Made by a program: the position numbers and the translations under genes | The notes under the pieces: generated by a model | Told to the model about the DNA's origin: nothing | Seen by the model: only the letters and a program-made list of their open reading frames with translations | The model's database searches: none | Shown here: piece after piece, positions 23,488-35,006 of the stretch | Numbering within the stretch: position 1 is the stretch's first letter | Layout of the letters: each line of letters begins with the position of its first letter | NCBI GenBank assembly: GCA_023078685.1 | Contig: JALGAS010000008.1 | Coordinates: 1,984,001 to 2,048,000, forward strand | Source of the DNA: Neopestalotiopsis rosae | Lineage: Eukaryota; Ascomycota; Sordariomycetes; Amphisphaeriales; Sporocadaceae | Direction of reading: 5' to 3' | DNA: 64,000 nt

Positions 23488-25438
23488 TTAAACTTTTATT
23501 TGCTTCTTCTGCCACATCAAGAATGATGCTGGGATCTGGCCAGCAGCAAGACCTGCCAATATCTGGATCTGTAGTTTGTAGCCTTCGGCAAAAATGAGCC
23601 GCGCTGCTTCTCTGGCCGAAGAAGGAAGCACACTCATACTTTCGGGGTATCGCAGAAGCTGTGAGAGTTGCTCGGTGGTCAATGTATTGCTTAGCCGTCC
23701 TCTTATTAAGCCGTTGAAAGCTGTAGTGAGGATGGCAAGACCGATGGCGCCACCCATGACACGAAATTGTGCGACACAACCCATGGCCACGGCTATTTTT
23801 GTTAATCAAAGAACTATGGTGTGATGCGGGGTTCTCACCTTTGTCCCTCTCCTGAACGCAGAATGGAGTCATGAGGATGAGGAGCGTTATGTTGATGCCG
23901 CAGCCAAATCCCGCAATGATTTGGTAGCCGTACTGAGCAGCCAGCACTGTTTCTGAACTAGGTAAAGTTGACAACAGAGCAAAGCCTATCACCTGCAGTA
24001 TTGCGGCAAAAATGACCAAGTAGATGGGAGGAACCTTGCCAACCTTGGCCACGGTTGAGGCAAAGACGGAGCCGAATGGCGCTGCCAGAGTAAAAGGAAT
24101 GAATCGAACGCCGGCTTGGAGTGGAGAAAGATTGTTGACAATCTGGAGTCTCTGTGGAAGTTGGAACATTGCGCAAAACCATGGAGCGCCAAGGAATAGT
24201 GCATTCCTGTAACAGTTGAGTTTCTCTCTGGAGGCAAGGAATTATGTACTTACAGCATCATGCCAACCCACACTCGACTCTGGACGAACCGCCATGGGAA
24301 AATCGGTTCTTTAACCCCTTGTCGATATGTAACTCGGCGTTCCCATACAAGAAACAAGACCCAGCCAATTCCAGAGACTACAAACAACGTTATAACAAAG
24401 GCAGACCTCCAGGGGTATTCAAGACCAGCTTCTTCCAGGAGCGCTACCAAAAGGACCGTTGACATCAGAAGGAGGGCGGTTCCGACATAATCCAAGCGTT
24501 GGAACGACTCTCGCGAGAAGGATCGCCCAGAGTTCGGTCGCTCGTTGTTTGGGAGAGCATGGTAAGGAAAGCCAGTAGGCAGACTGAATGTGACGACAAT
24601 TGCCGTCAAAACCGCCGGTGGAACGCTGGTGTCTGTCAGTTCTTGCCCTGCTAGGCAGCACCAAATATCTGACTTACTTGAGTAAGAAGACCCACCGCCA
24701 GGTAGTTCCCTCGCTAATCGCACCACCGAGAATAGGGCCAAGCAGCAGTGATATCGAATAGACGACGGACACGGAACTGGTGTACTTGGCATACTTGTGG
24801 GACGGTACGAGCTCAAGCAGAATGACCGAACACAATGCATAGTTACCAGCACCTCCAATGCCCTGAAATGCACGTAAAATGATTCTACGACTGTCAATGA
24901 CCAAGTCAACAGCTAGGTGGAAGACATTACTGACAACTGCTCAATGGTCTGAGCTGCTCCACATGCACCAGAGAAGATCGCAAACAGAAGTATGACGATG
25001 ATGAGTATCGACTTCCTGCCGGAAATGCCGCTGAGCTTGGATAAAATGATCAAGACGCCTGTGTCAGTGTTGAGTACGACATCAATCTTACCACAGTATG
25101 TCGGCTTACCAGAATATCCTAGGAGGTACGCTGATATTATCCAGCTAGCCTTATTGAATCCTCCTAGCTCGCTTGTAATATCAACCAAGGCGGTGGTGAC
25201 AATAGGAATCTCGAGGTTGGTAAGAAACAAACACATGCAGAGTCTGTATATCTGTTGAGAATTGCATGGCAACAGAAAAGGGTGACTTTGTGACATACGC
25301 TCCTATTGTGAAACGTAGCCTTGAGCCCTGCAGATAGGACTGTCCTGCTTCGTGCTCTCTACTTGTAGCGCCTACGTCCAACTGGTATCTTGGATTTTGA
25401 AGGCGTGTTTGCTCTATATAAGCTATTGGTTGTGACAT
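23488..25438 (-). CDS. Major facilitator superfamily exporter, 14-TM drug:H+ antiporter type
   Basis: Model with seven exons: 25438-25299, 25243-25110, 25058-24935, 24884-24678, 24625-24254, 24206-23839, 23792-23488; six introns of 46-55 nt; 549 aa, with every phase consistent. Family motifs: TNLEIPIVTTALVDI in TM1, GRKS in the TM2-3 loop, and RAFQGIGGAGNYALCSVIL followed by SISLLLGPILGG in TM4-5 (antiporter motif C). The length fits the 14-TM DHA2 group common in fungal metabolite clusters, which exports products across the plasma membrane by proton antiport. The third intron starts GTCAGT, a weak donor. The position downstream of the tailoring genes suggests self-protection or export of the polyketide. 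Confidence 0.93.
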
Positions 25439-25724
25439 ATCCGGTGCCTCTGAGCTCAAAAACTTGACAGGCGATAGGACGGCTTTCAATGGTGTTCAAG
25501 AGAATTTTGAAATCAATAAATGAAGGAGCAAGCTCTCCAATAAGGGCTCGATAATGCACTTGAATCAAATTCCAGCCTGGACCTTACGGTACCCAAACCA
25601 ACTGGGACGGATGAATGCAGGGATGGCCGAATGAGATTATTTTCTTTATAGATCTACAATGCAAGGGATGCGTACTTATGTGTTGGGTATCAAACGCTAT
25701 ATCTTTTCATACAAATGCGTGTGT

Positions 25725-26194
25725 TTAGTTGGTTCCATGCTCAGGTGCCTCACCCACAGGACCCCAGACTGACCTTTCGATCAAATACTCCATTTTCCCA
25801 CTCTCCTTGTCCACCTTGGCAAACATAAAACTCTCAAAGGTGGTTTCGATGCTATCGACTTTGATAGTACCAGTCATGCGAGCAGCCAATTGATCTCCAT
25901 TACGAAGAAACTCTTGTCTGGAGTGCGCTTTTATGTTAGCTCTTGGGTCTTTCCATCTAGGCAGCCGACTTACACGACAGGCTTGTAATCACTAATCTTC
26001 GCCCGCCATTCCTTGATTCCTTTAACGTAGGCTTCGCTCTCGATGCGCTGACCGTTCATGATGTGATGGAACGATGGTGTTGAGGTGCTTTTGGCGTATA
26101 GTTCGGTATCATCATGCTTGTTGACTGGATCCTGTATCAGGCTCCATTCCATTGCCCGCTGGAATCCTTCACGTGTGGAGGTAAACTCAGACAT
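25725..26194 (-). CDS. SnoaL/NTF2-like small protein (possible cyclase or dehydratase)
   Basis: Model: exons 26194-25974 and 25917-25725, with a 56-nt intron (137 aa). Start MSEFTSTREGFQRAMEW. The size, an N-terminal helical part, a middle HHIMNGQRIESEAYVKGIKEWRA-type region and a beta-rich C-terminal half (AARMTGTIKV, FESFMFAKVDKE, LIERSVWGP) fit the SnoaL-like NTF2 fold. Members in polyketide pathways catalyse cyclisation, dehydration or isomerisation, but many have no known activity and catalytic residues cannot be assigned here. It is tandem with the exporter, 286 nt apart, and is the last plausible cluster member on this side. Confidence 0.75.
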
Positions 26195-27035
26195 GGTGAG
26201 GAAGGTAATTCTTGCAAAGCTGAACACTTGAAGGAGGTGCCAAAAGCTTGAGAATGTATTGAAAATATGAGTGCCGGAATGAAACCCAGCATGACGCCTT
26301 TTTTTTCTCCCCTCCTTCTGGTCGCGCTGGGGGTTCAGTGAGCAGAGAACCAACTGCATGAATGCATGTTTCCGTCGACGAAGCACCAACATAACATTGC
26401 CCCACATGATGGATGGGGAGGCAGATCTCGGTACCGTTGGGGCACGGCAATGCATGTATTGCTCTTTGACGCTTTTGACAAACGCGACGCCATGTGCGTC
26501 TTGCAAATACTGGGTCTTATTCGTCAAGTCCAGCAAAAATCTAATGCGGGCATCGTGTGAGCCCACTGGACGGGCGCACCGGGTAGAGCATGCGGGCTGT
26601 TCCAGTATTTGACATTCACAAACCCACTTCATCTTCTGGCGGCCTCAGGCTTGCACTATATTTAAATGCTCGGCTATGGCGGGTTCATTAGCAAGAAGAC
26701 CAACAGGCGTACAATCAATTGATTAGCCCAATCACACGTGACAATACTCTGCCAGGATGCGGTGTTTGTGCAGACGCTGCTCGCCGCCGGCATTGACACG
26801 GTATTGCGGGACTCGAGCACAGTGACCACCTAGATCAGAAATATATGCCAATAAGTTTGATAAGGTCAATTGAGCGACGAAGTTTCTGCTAAAAGCTACT
26901 TGAACAGGAGTATTTGTGGCTTTTGGACTTTATCTGGGTCAAGAAAATCCGCGAACTTGCATGTGAATGCACCTTATAGGTACCTGCCTTGCCGCGCTTT
27001 GCTATGGTCTTTGTAATGGACATCAATCTTGATTT
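26195..27035. other. Intergenic region marking the right border of the gene cluster
   Basis: 841 nt holding the promoter of the SnoaL-like gene and the 3' end of the Zn2Cys6 fusion gene. Overlapping short frames on both strands near 26200-26630 have no recognisable domain. Confidence 0.55.
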
Positions 27036-30000
27036 TTATAAGGCTATCACAACTCCTAGTACACAAGAAAAGAGACTTATAGACAGGCTGAGAGGTACGA
27101 AAGCGTTGGACAAATTGCCTTTTCGGTTAGACACGAGAGCTTCATCGGCGGTGGTGCCCGGGTTCAGCCATTCAAAGAAGAACCACATGGAAGGGACAAT
27201 AGATGCGCCAATGATCGCGAGGTATATAGCAGCCATATATATCTGTTTTTCTTCGCGAGCAATAATGCCGTAAAATGTGTGGTCTTTTGCTGCCGCTGCT
27301 TGCATGATTTTTTGGGGTATCAGGTCCACTGTGCCATTATCGTTGCAGCCGCAATCCAGAAGACAATTCCAAAAGCGGTCTCTGAATTCTTCGTGGCTAA
27401 CCTGAGGTATCCAGCTCGTCTTCTTGTAGTAATATTCGTTCTTATATTTTTCAAGATCTGGTATCTCTTCTTTAAGCCCTGGCGCGAACTTGTTAATGGC
27501 ATACTCGGTGAACTATGTCTCTAATATTAGCTACGCTTTGATCAATATCAGCGGGATGCTCTGCTTCTTTAAGTCATGCTTACTTGATAAAATTCACAAT
27601 ATCCGAATTGGTAAATGCTGAATATCATTCTGGTCCAACCTCGATATGACCAGTAACCATTTCGGATATCAGTGAAGAAGCGGTCATTGCATTTACCATG
27701 CGTGCTTATCTCGCTTCGGCCCAACCCCATTGATCCTGGGTGCATAGCGCCTTTCTGGGTCATAAAGAAGATCGTTCGTATCTGTCGTACTAGATTAGTA
27801 GCAGTTGTTGCCGTCGATGAGTCCTGGGATGTCGATGAGTCGTGGGATGCCGATGAGTCCTGGGATGTTGGCGACGGAGCTGGTGTCGCTTTTTCAAAGG
27901 TTGTCTTTGTAGAAGAGGCCATGTTTTGCAATGCACTACCTGCTAACGAGTTTGAGGAGGGCTGCCTTCCGCAATCGATGGGAGAGCTTGGTCTGATGGG
28001 TAATAAATTGGGTGGCGGTGTCGATTCAACCATCGAAACAAGATTTTTAGCCACCTTCTCTGGGGCATTTTTATGTCGTGTCCTCCCGCACCGCTATGAA
28101 TTCATGTGAGTCGTTTGGTCAGACTGAGTCCTTGGATGAACAACTTACGCATGTCCAAGAAAGCCTCACTTCACAAGGACCAAGTGGCTTCAACGGAGCT
28201 TCTAAAGGCCACCAGTTCCAGCTTCCTGTCGCAGCCTCAACCACGTTCTTGATGTTATCCAAGAGGGTAGGACTAGCAATTGACTTGGTGATCTGCGTAG
28301 GTTGTGCATATGCTAGTTCAGAAAATAATTCACACACTTCAGAACTTCGATCTCCAAACTTTCTCGTATCGAAGCGCCGTATAACCCCCTCCAGTGATTT
28401 TGTAAAATCAGGGAAAGCAATGTCGTACAGAGCCCCCAGGAATCCTGCAAAGGCACTGCTTTGAAGCAGGATATCCTCGAACAGTGCGGTATCGACGTAA
28501 GTATCTGGTTCATAATGGGGCTCCTCTTCCTCCTCCGCCCAGCTCATGTTATCGAGTTGGTCCAAATTTGGATCTTCGTTTGCATCACTCTCTTCTCCAT
28601 CGACAGGTTCATCGCTCTTTCTACGTCGGTTGATGGCAGCTTCAATGATCCGGGACGAGATCTGCCAAGACCGTCCAATGAACACAGATGGTACAGTCTC
28701 GAATTGCGGAGGAGTCTCCCGCTTTAACAGTGCCACAAATGATTTCAAGGCATCGCGTATCTGCCGTTTCATGTCATTGGGTCTTTTGGATTTCTCCATA
28801 GACGCTATGATATGGTCCAATGCTTCAGCAACGGCACTCGATTGGTGGACAAGACGAACGAAAAGATTGAGCACTTCATCACTCGCCCCAATTTCTGGCT
28901 CGGTTGGCGCAGTGCTTGCTGTTTTATGGTTGTAACTTCTGGAAAAGTCGGATGAATCTGAAGAATACGAGTCCGAGATATTGTCCGGGTTGTTGCCTAA
29001 GTTGGGTTCTGACGCTTCAAGGTGGCTGGACGACTTGTCTTGCTGAGGATTAATGAAATGGATGCGACGGTTATTATCCAGACTTGGATTGACATGGGCT
29101 GGCTGTAGGGAGACAGCAGGGTCCATTGCTTTATCTGCCAAGTTGACGTCTGGCATGAACGTTTTAAGCAGCGCCTTGGCTCTTTGTAGTCGGTCCTCCA
29201 GACTTTCAACATACTCTATCGCAGGAGTCCTGCGCCGGTAAGAGGGTTTGCCGTAGGTGCATTCGTGGCTGTAGACCTGGCAATGAGTGCAGGGCTGCTC
29301 TCCATCACACTTGATCTTTTTCCTCCTACACTCGTCACAGGCGCGGTTTACCCTCCGACGCTTTTGCAGTGACAGCGCCTGCGCGTCGTCAGGGTTATCG
29401 CCATCAGTTTCTTCCTCAGCGACTGTTGCCGTTTCGCTTGCTGATGGCGAGGGACTTTGCGTCGATGACTGCGGATCCGATGCTAATGATATGCTCGACC
29501 TTCTCATCACGACTTCATCTTCCACTGGGTACACAGACTGTCCCTGTTGGTAGTTGTGCTCGTCGGCGTCGGCGTCGTTGGTAGTCCCGGTCGCTTGAGG
29601 ATGCGTCGCAAGGACTTGCTCCAGGTCGATATCGCGAGTTATTCTCCTAGCGTGATGTGTTATCATCGACAGTATGAAGTTTCTATTTAATGTAGATTTT
29701 AGACTCACCCCTGATCATCACTCTGAGAACCAGATAGGACAGGTGCTGAGATGGGTATATTCTCCAGGACCTCCTTCAGCTCGTGAGGGTCAAAGGTGAC
29801 TGGGAATTCCTTAAGACGTCGCACAATACTTTCTAAGTAGGAACAGAGTTCCTCCACCGATCCAAGCTGATCTACCGTCTTCAGTACAAAGAGTGGCTTC
29901 GCGATATTGTCCAGCTTCTTGACCACTGACATCATCTTATCATCGGTCATCTTTATCGCGTTGATCTCGGCTTTTTCCCTAGAGGTTTGCTTGATATCCC

Positions 30001-30148
30001 GTATCTCACCAAGAATATCTGCCTCCAAGAAGGCCTTCTCAGCGTGTGACCTCTCATCGGCATCTATCGCGAGAATTTTGGATAGCAGTACCACTTTTTG
30101 ACATTGCTCAAGGAGCACGCGGACCGTGTGTTCCCTCCTTGCTTGCAT
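27036..30148 (-). CDS. Chimeric protein: internal Zn2Cys6 DNA-binding domain joined to a fungal membrane-associated module of unknown function
   Basis: Model: exons 30148-29709, 29646-28149, 28093-27584, 27512-27036 (974 aa), all phases consistent. Residues 1-147 are helical, unassigned. Cys at about 250-276 follow C-x2-C-x6-C-x5-C-x2-C-x6-C (CDECRRKKIKC..), flanked by KRRRVNRA and a coiled-coil linker YVESLEDRLQRAKALL, typical of Gal4-type regulators. No fungal transcription-factor middle-homology domain follows. Instead the same 1.5-kb exon runs on into a helical region and a W-W-P-L..RLSWTC-x-CG motif (Cys646, Cys648), then FFTDIRNGYWSYRGWTR..FSIYQFGYCEF, which I recognise as an uncharacterised fungal family. 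Two hydrophobic segments end the protein (IYMAAIYLAIIGASIVPSMW and the last 20 residues). An 18-bp triplicate repeat encodes SQDSS-like units. Function unknown; a membrane-tethered regulator is speculative. Confidence 0.8.
27813..27866 (-). repeat. 18-bp tandem repeat, three copies, inside the Zn2Cys6 fusion gene
   Basis: Three near-identical 18-nt units (27813-27830, 27831-27848, 27849-27866) encode the Ser/Asp-rich units SQDSSA, SHDSST, SQDSST on the minus strand. They sit in a low-complexity linker before the C-terminal membrane module and may vary in copy number between strains. Confidence 0.85.
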
Positions 30149-33100
30149 CTTCAGAGCCGTCCGCTTCGAGCGTTGTTATTTAAATTTTCACGCTGATCAT
30201 TCTAAAATGACTTCAAGATGTTTGGTGACCTGAATAAAGGGATTCCGTCTTATCAGTCAAGTTAATCGACGGAGCTGAATCGAAAGAGGGGTTGTGACGA
30301 TTATTTACTCCTGCAGACTGCGGGGCTGGAGCCTTGGAGCCAGCATTCCGAGGCCAACCATAGCCAAAACATGTTAACAAATTGACAGATAGTGGGTATA
30401 TCATTGCAGTGGATTTAACATGGCATCAATTAGGACGATCAACACTATAGCGCTCAGGTAAGTCCACGAGGCCCATGGAATCTTGTCGGGACTGTCTGAT
30501 GAAGCCGGTACTTTGTTGATAGTAGGTGTAGAAGACATCAATTAGTATGTCAGTACGACACTGCTGATGAATGCTGTCTCACTGAGGCTGGCACGCTTTA
30601 TAGCTCATCATTGGTACGGCCTGTCATCGAGAAGAACCATTCAAGGGCGTTATATATCATTCCACAAATATCAGGGCTTTCTGGCAAATGAATGTGCAAG
30701 TATATTGCCATCTTCGCATCAGCGCTGGGCGTTTACCTGTGCTTACGATGCTGAGTTGAATATGAAGGCTTGGAGCTCCACAGGGTCTTGTCATACGATT
30801 CGGATGGAGGTTTGGCATGATCCCGTCCTTTTTTACCCTCAAACCCGTGAAAAACTTACTTACTACTGAGGCAGTCCCCGCGATATTCCGTACTAGTACA
30901 TCTCGAGATGGTCTTCAGATAAACGAAAATGAGGGCAGTTAAACAAGTAAGAAATCACATCATGTCAAGTAATCATGATGCATAGCGAGCCCAACTTCAG
31001 AACTTAATCATGCCCGAACGGTCACAGTGCAGATGTAAGTCACTGCATGTCTGGTCAAACGTGCACAATCTCATGATTCAAAGAGCGTATAGGATTCTTC
31101 AAACGCGCCAGTTTAATGACATTTGAGCAAGCAGCTCTATGTCAAATCTGTAATGATCGTTTCCAGTAAGCCAACTCTTTTGACTTTCCATCTGCAGGGC
31201 GAAAGGTGCTGCGAGTCGCTCAAGTCGTCTGTGGCAGGTCTTGTCCATGAGACACTGCGCACAGGTCAGCTGTACACTGAACTTTCGGTGTAAGGTTCTC
31301 GGGTTTTGTGATGTGAGGCTAATGTTTCGCAGATGCTTGTAACATGCACTTCGAGATAAAAAAGTTTCTCCTGAAGAAGATCGCCCGAAAAAGATCGCCC
31401 ATCTTGATCGACTTGGACCGTGACAGGCCCAGTAAAGATGTCGTTCTCATGATGTGTGCTTATCTGCTTGATATATTCCAGAGATCCACTCCCGTTTACT
31501 GGGCCATTTTGAGGATGTATATTTGTCGGCATCGAGTGATTACAATCGTAGGATTGAAGAGATGTCCCATGATTCAGAATACGGCGAATGTCTAAGATGG
31601 ACGTAGCCTTATTTGAGTAGGAGTGTTTTGTCTGCTCGTGGGGAACGCGAGTTGCTGCGCGTTTTTTATGCGCTTGCTGCAACAAGCGCATTGCACTGCG
31701 CGCACATGCATAGGCTCAAGCCTAATTTATTGTTAATTCTTTATTTGGATTTGAGTCCTGTAGTAGAATCTCTATTTGAAAGTGGTTACTGTAGAACGTG
31801 GTGCTTCCAGCTGGGGACTGCGTTTGGTATCCAATATTCTTTTCCCAGGATGAACCCCCTTTTCTGGACAGTGGATATTTTCTTTTCATATGGGACAAAC
31901 TCGAAGACAGAACTCCAGATTGCCAAGCTGCTTGGGCACTTTTGCATAGTAATGGAGACAACTTTTTTTTTTTCTTACAGTTTCTTCAGCCAATCGAGAA
32001 AGGCGTAATATGTCCCTTTTTGGACATGACGCGCGAGAAAAAAATTGGCTTTGCTTGCATATAACTCTCAGCAGATGGGTTGAGGTTGTAGCGTTATTCA
32101 TCTTGCAGTGTGTGCTGTACTCTGTATGTTGGCTCCCCGCATTTTGACCAAGTCGGGAAGAGTAAATGCAGGCCATAAAACCCACACAATCATTCAACAC
32201 TGCGCATCAGCACTGTACCTACGTGCGTGTTTGCTGCTTGCGCTGCAGTCGCTGGGAACTCTTCTTATTTCTGTAGCGGGTCTTGCTTGATGAAATTTTG
32301 CAGTGGAGGCCACAAGCGCGCTCTGCTTTTTGCATCCTGGCAAAATGCTCCAATACTACAGCGTTTCCCAGAACATATTACGTGTAGTGCTAGGTTCTGG
32401 AAGCCTGATTTCGCGTGCCGGATATTCCACTATACGCGATTCTGAATGACCTTGCTAGGAACAGACTTTCTATCACATCGCCGATTTGTTCTATGCATAC
32501 AGATCTTATCGGAGATCGCATGGTTGAGCTAGGCTAGAGCCAAAAAGTTTCCGTCAGCTCGCCTTGTCGAGAAATATTTTTTTTCCGCCTGTCTGAAGAT
32601 CATCGTGTTCAGTTCTGCTAGCTGCTAGCCAGGTACCGACGCGACGACGTCCGCCGACAATGTCCTACCTAGTCCAGGACTACCCAGGGACTTTGATGAG
32701 AGCCGCAGCCAAAATGTTCCTAGGCAGGTATCCATATGGTCTGGTCCACCCGCTGAAAATGGAATGCCAAATGGCGCTATACTGTACGTAATAAGAGAAA
32801 TGAGTCTTTGCCTATTCTTCCGTTGGTCCCATTGGCAAAAAAGGCCCGCCCGCAATAGGCAATAAGAACGCCGTCGAAGGACAATTTCGAGGGAGGACCC
32901 TGGCACCATCTGTGGTGAACCTAAATAAATGTGGTTCGGCCACAAGCCGACTCGTCGGGAAAAATAATCGACGGTGCTGATGGATCGATTGACAATGGAA
33001 AAAGGCCGTCATATTGGCCATGGGAGACATGACAAGATATCATATTCTGTTGTTCTCGACTGCGAGGTACGGAGTTGATGTGTGATATCCCTGGTATTCT

Positions 33101-35006
33101 TCTACACTCCCTGGCGCTGCGAAAACAATCTACACATGTGGGTGAGGCTATCTTTTTAGCCTTCGCTGCATTAAACAAACCGTTCATCATAATGACGGCG
33201 ATAGGTCGCGAGCCAATGAGATTGGGTCTATCGCCTTTCTAGACGTTTTTTTAGTGTAAGCCCAAAAAAAGGTCCAAGACCAAGACCAAGACCCCTCGCG
33301 ATAGCAAAACAACTATGAAGCCCGCTGGAGCCCTGGTCAAACAACAACAGGACAGCTGCGCTTGGCGTCTTTTGTTTGCGGGTTGGACTCTTTGGGACAA
33401 GTTTTGGCCAAGAATCGCGCTTGCTGCTGCTCGCGTATGCAAGGTAGCGCGTCACCCGCAAGGGCTGCACAGCAGCTAGGGACTCCAGCAAACGAGGACC
33501 CAATTATCCGCCCATGTGGCATCGTGGAAATGGACGACTGAAACAGTGTGGGAATCTGACTCTGGCAGGCTCGCTGGGTCGCTTCTGCTGTCGGTTATCT
33601 AGCTAGGGGTTTGGCAAAGTTTACCGACCGCCTTTATGAGGACCATGACAATAATAAACCATTATATTCATCTTGGTCGCACAAAGTACGGAAAAAGATA
33701 TGAAGGAATTATCATACCAAGTAAGGTTAGGTACTGTGCTGATTGCCGTCAATGTGATGTGCGTGCCCAAAGTAAATGCACCCAATCTTTATTGATCGCC
33801 CATAGGTAGATTTTGGCGTCGCATTCGACGCCAGCGGCAGCAAGCACAGCAAGCACAGCAAGCACAGCAAGCACAGCAGCACCAGCGGGAAGCGGGAGCA
33901 GATTTGTGCCTCGTCACCGCATAATGCCCCTGCCGATTGTCCCCTTTTGTATGCATGTGTATATCACCCGTTCCATATTCGGTTCAATTGATGAATGGGC
34001 TTCTTAATGAGAGAAAAGCGAGGGAGGAGATGGGATTGAGAAGGCAGATCAACTGAGCCGTTTTGCATCCTAGTGCCTACAACTACTTTATAGGTAGACC
34101 TTCGCACACAGCGCGTTGCTGCTTCTGGGATTGGGACCAAAGGATAGCCGTTGGCCCTTAAGCCAACACAGGTGATAGTGTAGAAATCTTGGGCGCATCT
34201 ACCAAAAAAGGGACGATTCTAATCACGACGCTTGGATCTCTGGTGTTGACCATTTTTCGACCCTTAACCGATCATAATTGAACGGGAAAAGGTACCCTTG
34301 CAATCCCATTCATTCTAAACCCAACGCAACTTAACGTATCAGGAGGCCGGGGGATTCTTTGATGCGATCGACGACTCTCTCAACTTGACGTTTCCAAGCT
34401 GGGATTTGTTTGCCTTTTTCCCCCTCTCTCCAGAATTTCGACATATTTAGCACCTCTATTGTTGTAATCAAAGCCTTTGTCTGTTGCGACGCCATTTCTG
34501 CAACACCATTTGGCGATAAGTGACGCGACAGCGACTGCAGCTGCCGGTCGCCTTTTTTTCTTTTTGCGTCAAAAATCAAACCAAAAAAGCCACCACCACT
34601 CACACGCAACACGGCAAGAGCCCCAAACAACTGCAGACTCTCCAACTCAGTTTAATGCCCGGGCCAACAACGGTCTTGTCCATGGATCTTGCTGGAAGCA
34701 GACCCTCTTTCTCATCGGGCACCGCTTCTCGAAGACAGAATTTGACTGACGCCCACTACTGCGGAGTTTCTTACTTGTCATAAGGGGGGTCCTTTCGAGG
34801 GATACAAGCCATACAAGCCAAGCCCTGACCCGTCCGAGGTCTGGTCGTCTGAGGAGTAGTGGGACACAAACCGGGGGCCGCATTTCATGCTGGGCGGTGT
34901 TTTTTTTTTTTTTTTTGGCCCAGGAGACGACAACAGACAGCCAGACACCAAGCCAGCCGAACCTGCAAGCCTGACCCCGGCCAAGTTTTGGGACCTGACC
35001 TGGACC
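30149..35006. other. Gene-poor region of 4.9 kb
   Basis: No supportable gene on either strand. The longest frames (minus 31691-31266, minus 32945-32625) have no recognisable domain or neighbouring exon. The right part is the probable promoter and leader of the gene starting at 35007, with a 17-nt T run at 34900-34916. Confidence 0.55.
33841..33876. repeat. 9-bp minisatellite, four copies of CAAGCACAG
   Basis: Four perfect tandem copies followed by degenerate CAG-rich sequence. No spacers, so it is a simple tandem repeat. Confidence 0.9.

Noticed and set aside
31266..31691. 141-codon minus-strand frame with ATG
   Set aside because: No domain, no neighbouring exons and AT-rich surroundings; could be chance.
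33841..33876. Possible CRISPR-like repeat
   Set aside because: Nine-base units without spacers in a eukaryotic genome: a minisatellite.
34887..35006. Upstream in-frame ATG at 34887 of the disordered-protein gene
   Set aside because: It translates a T run into poly-Phe and adds no protein-like sequence; the start at 35007 is preferred.
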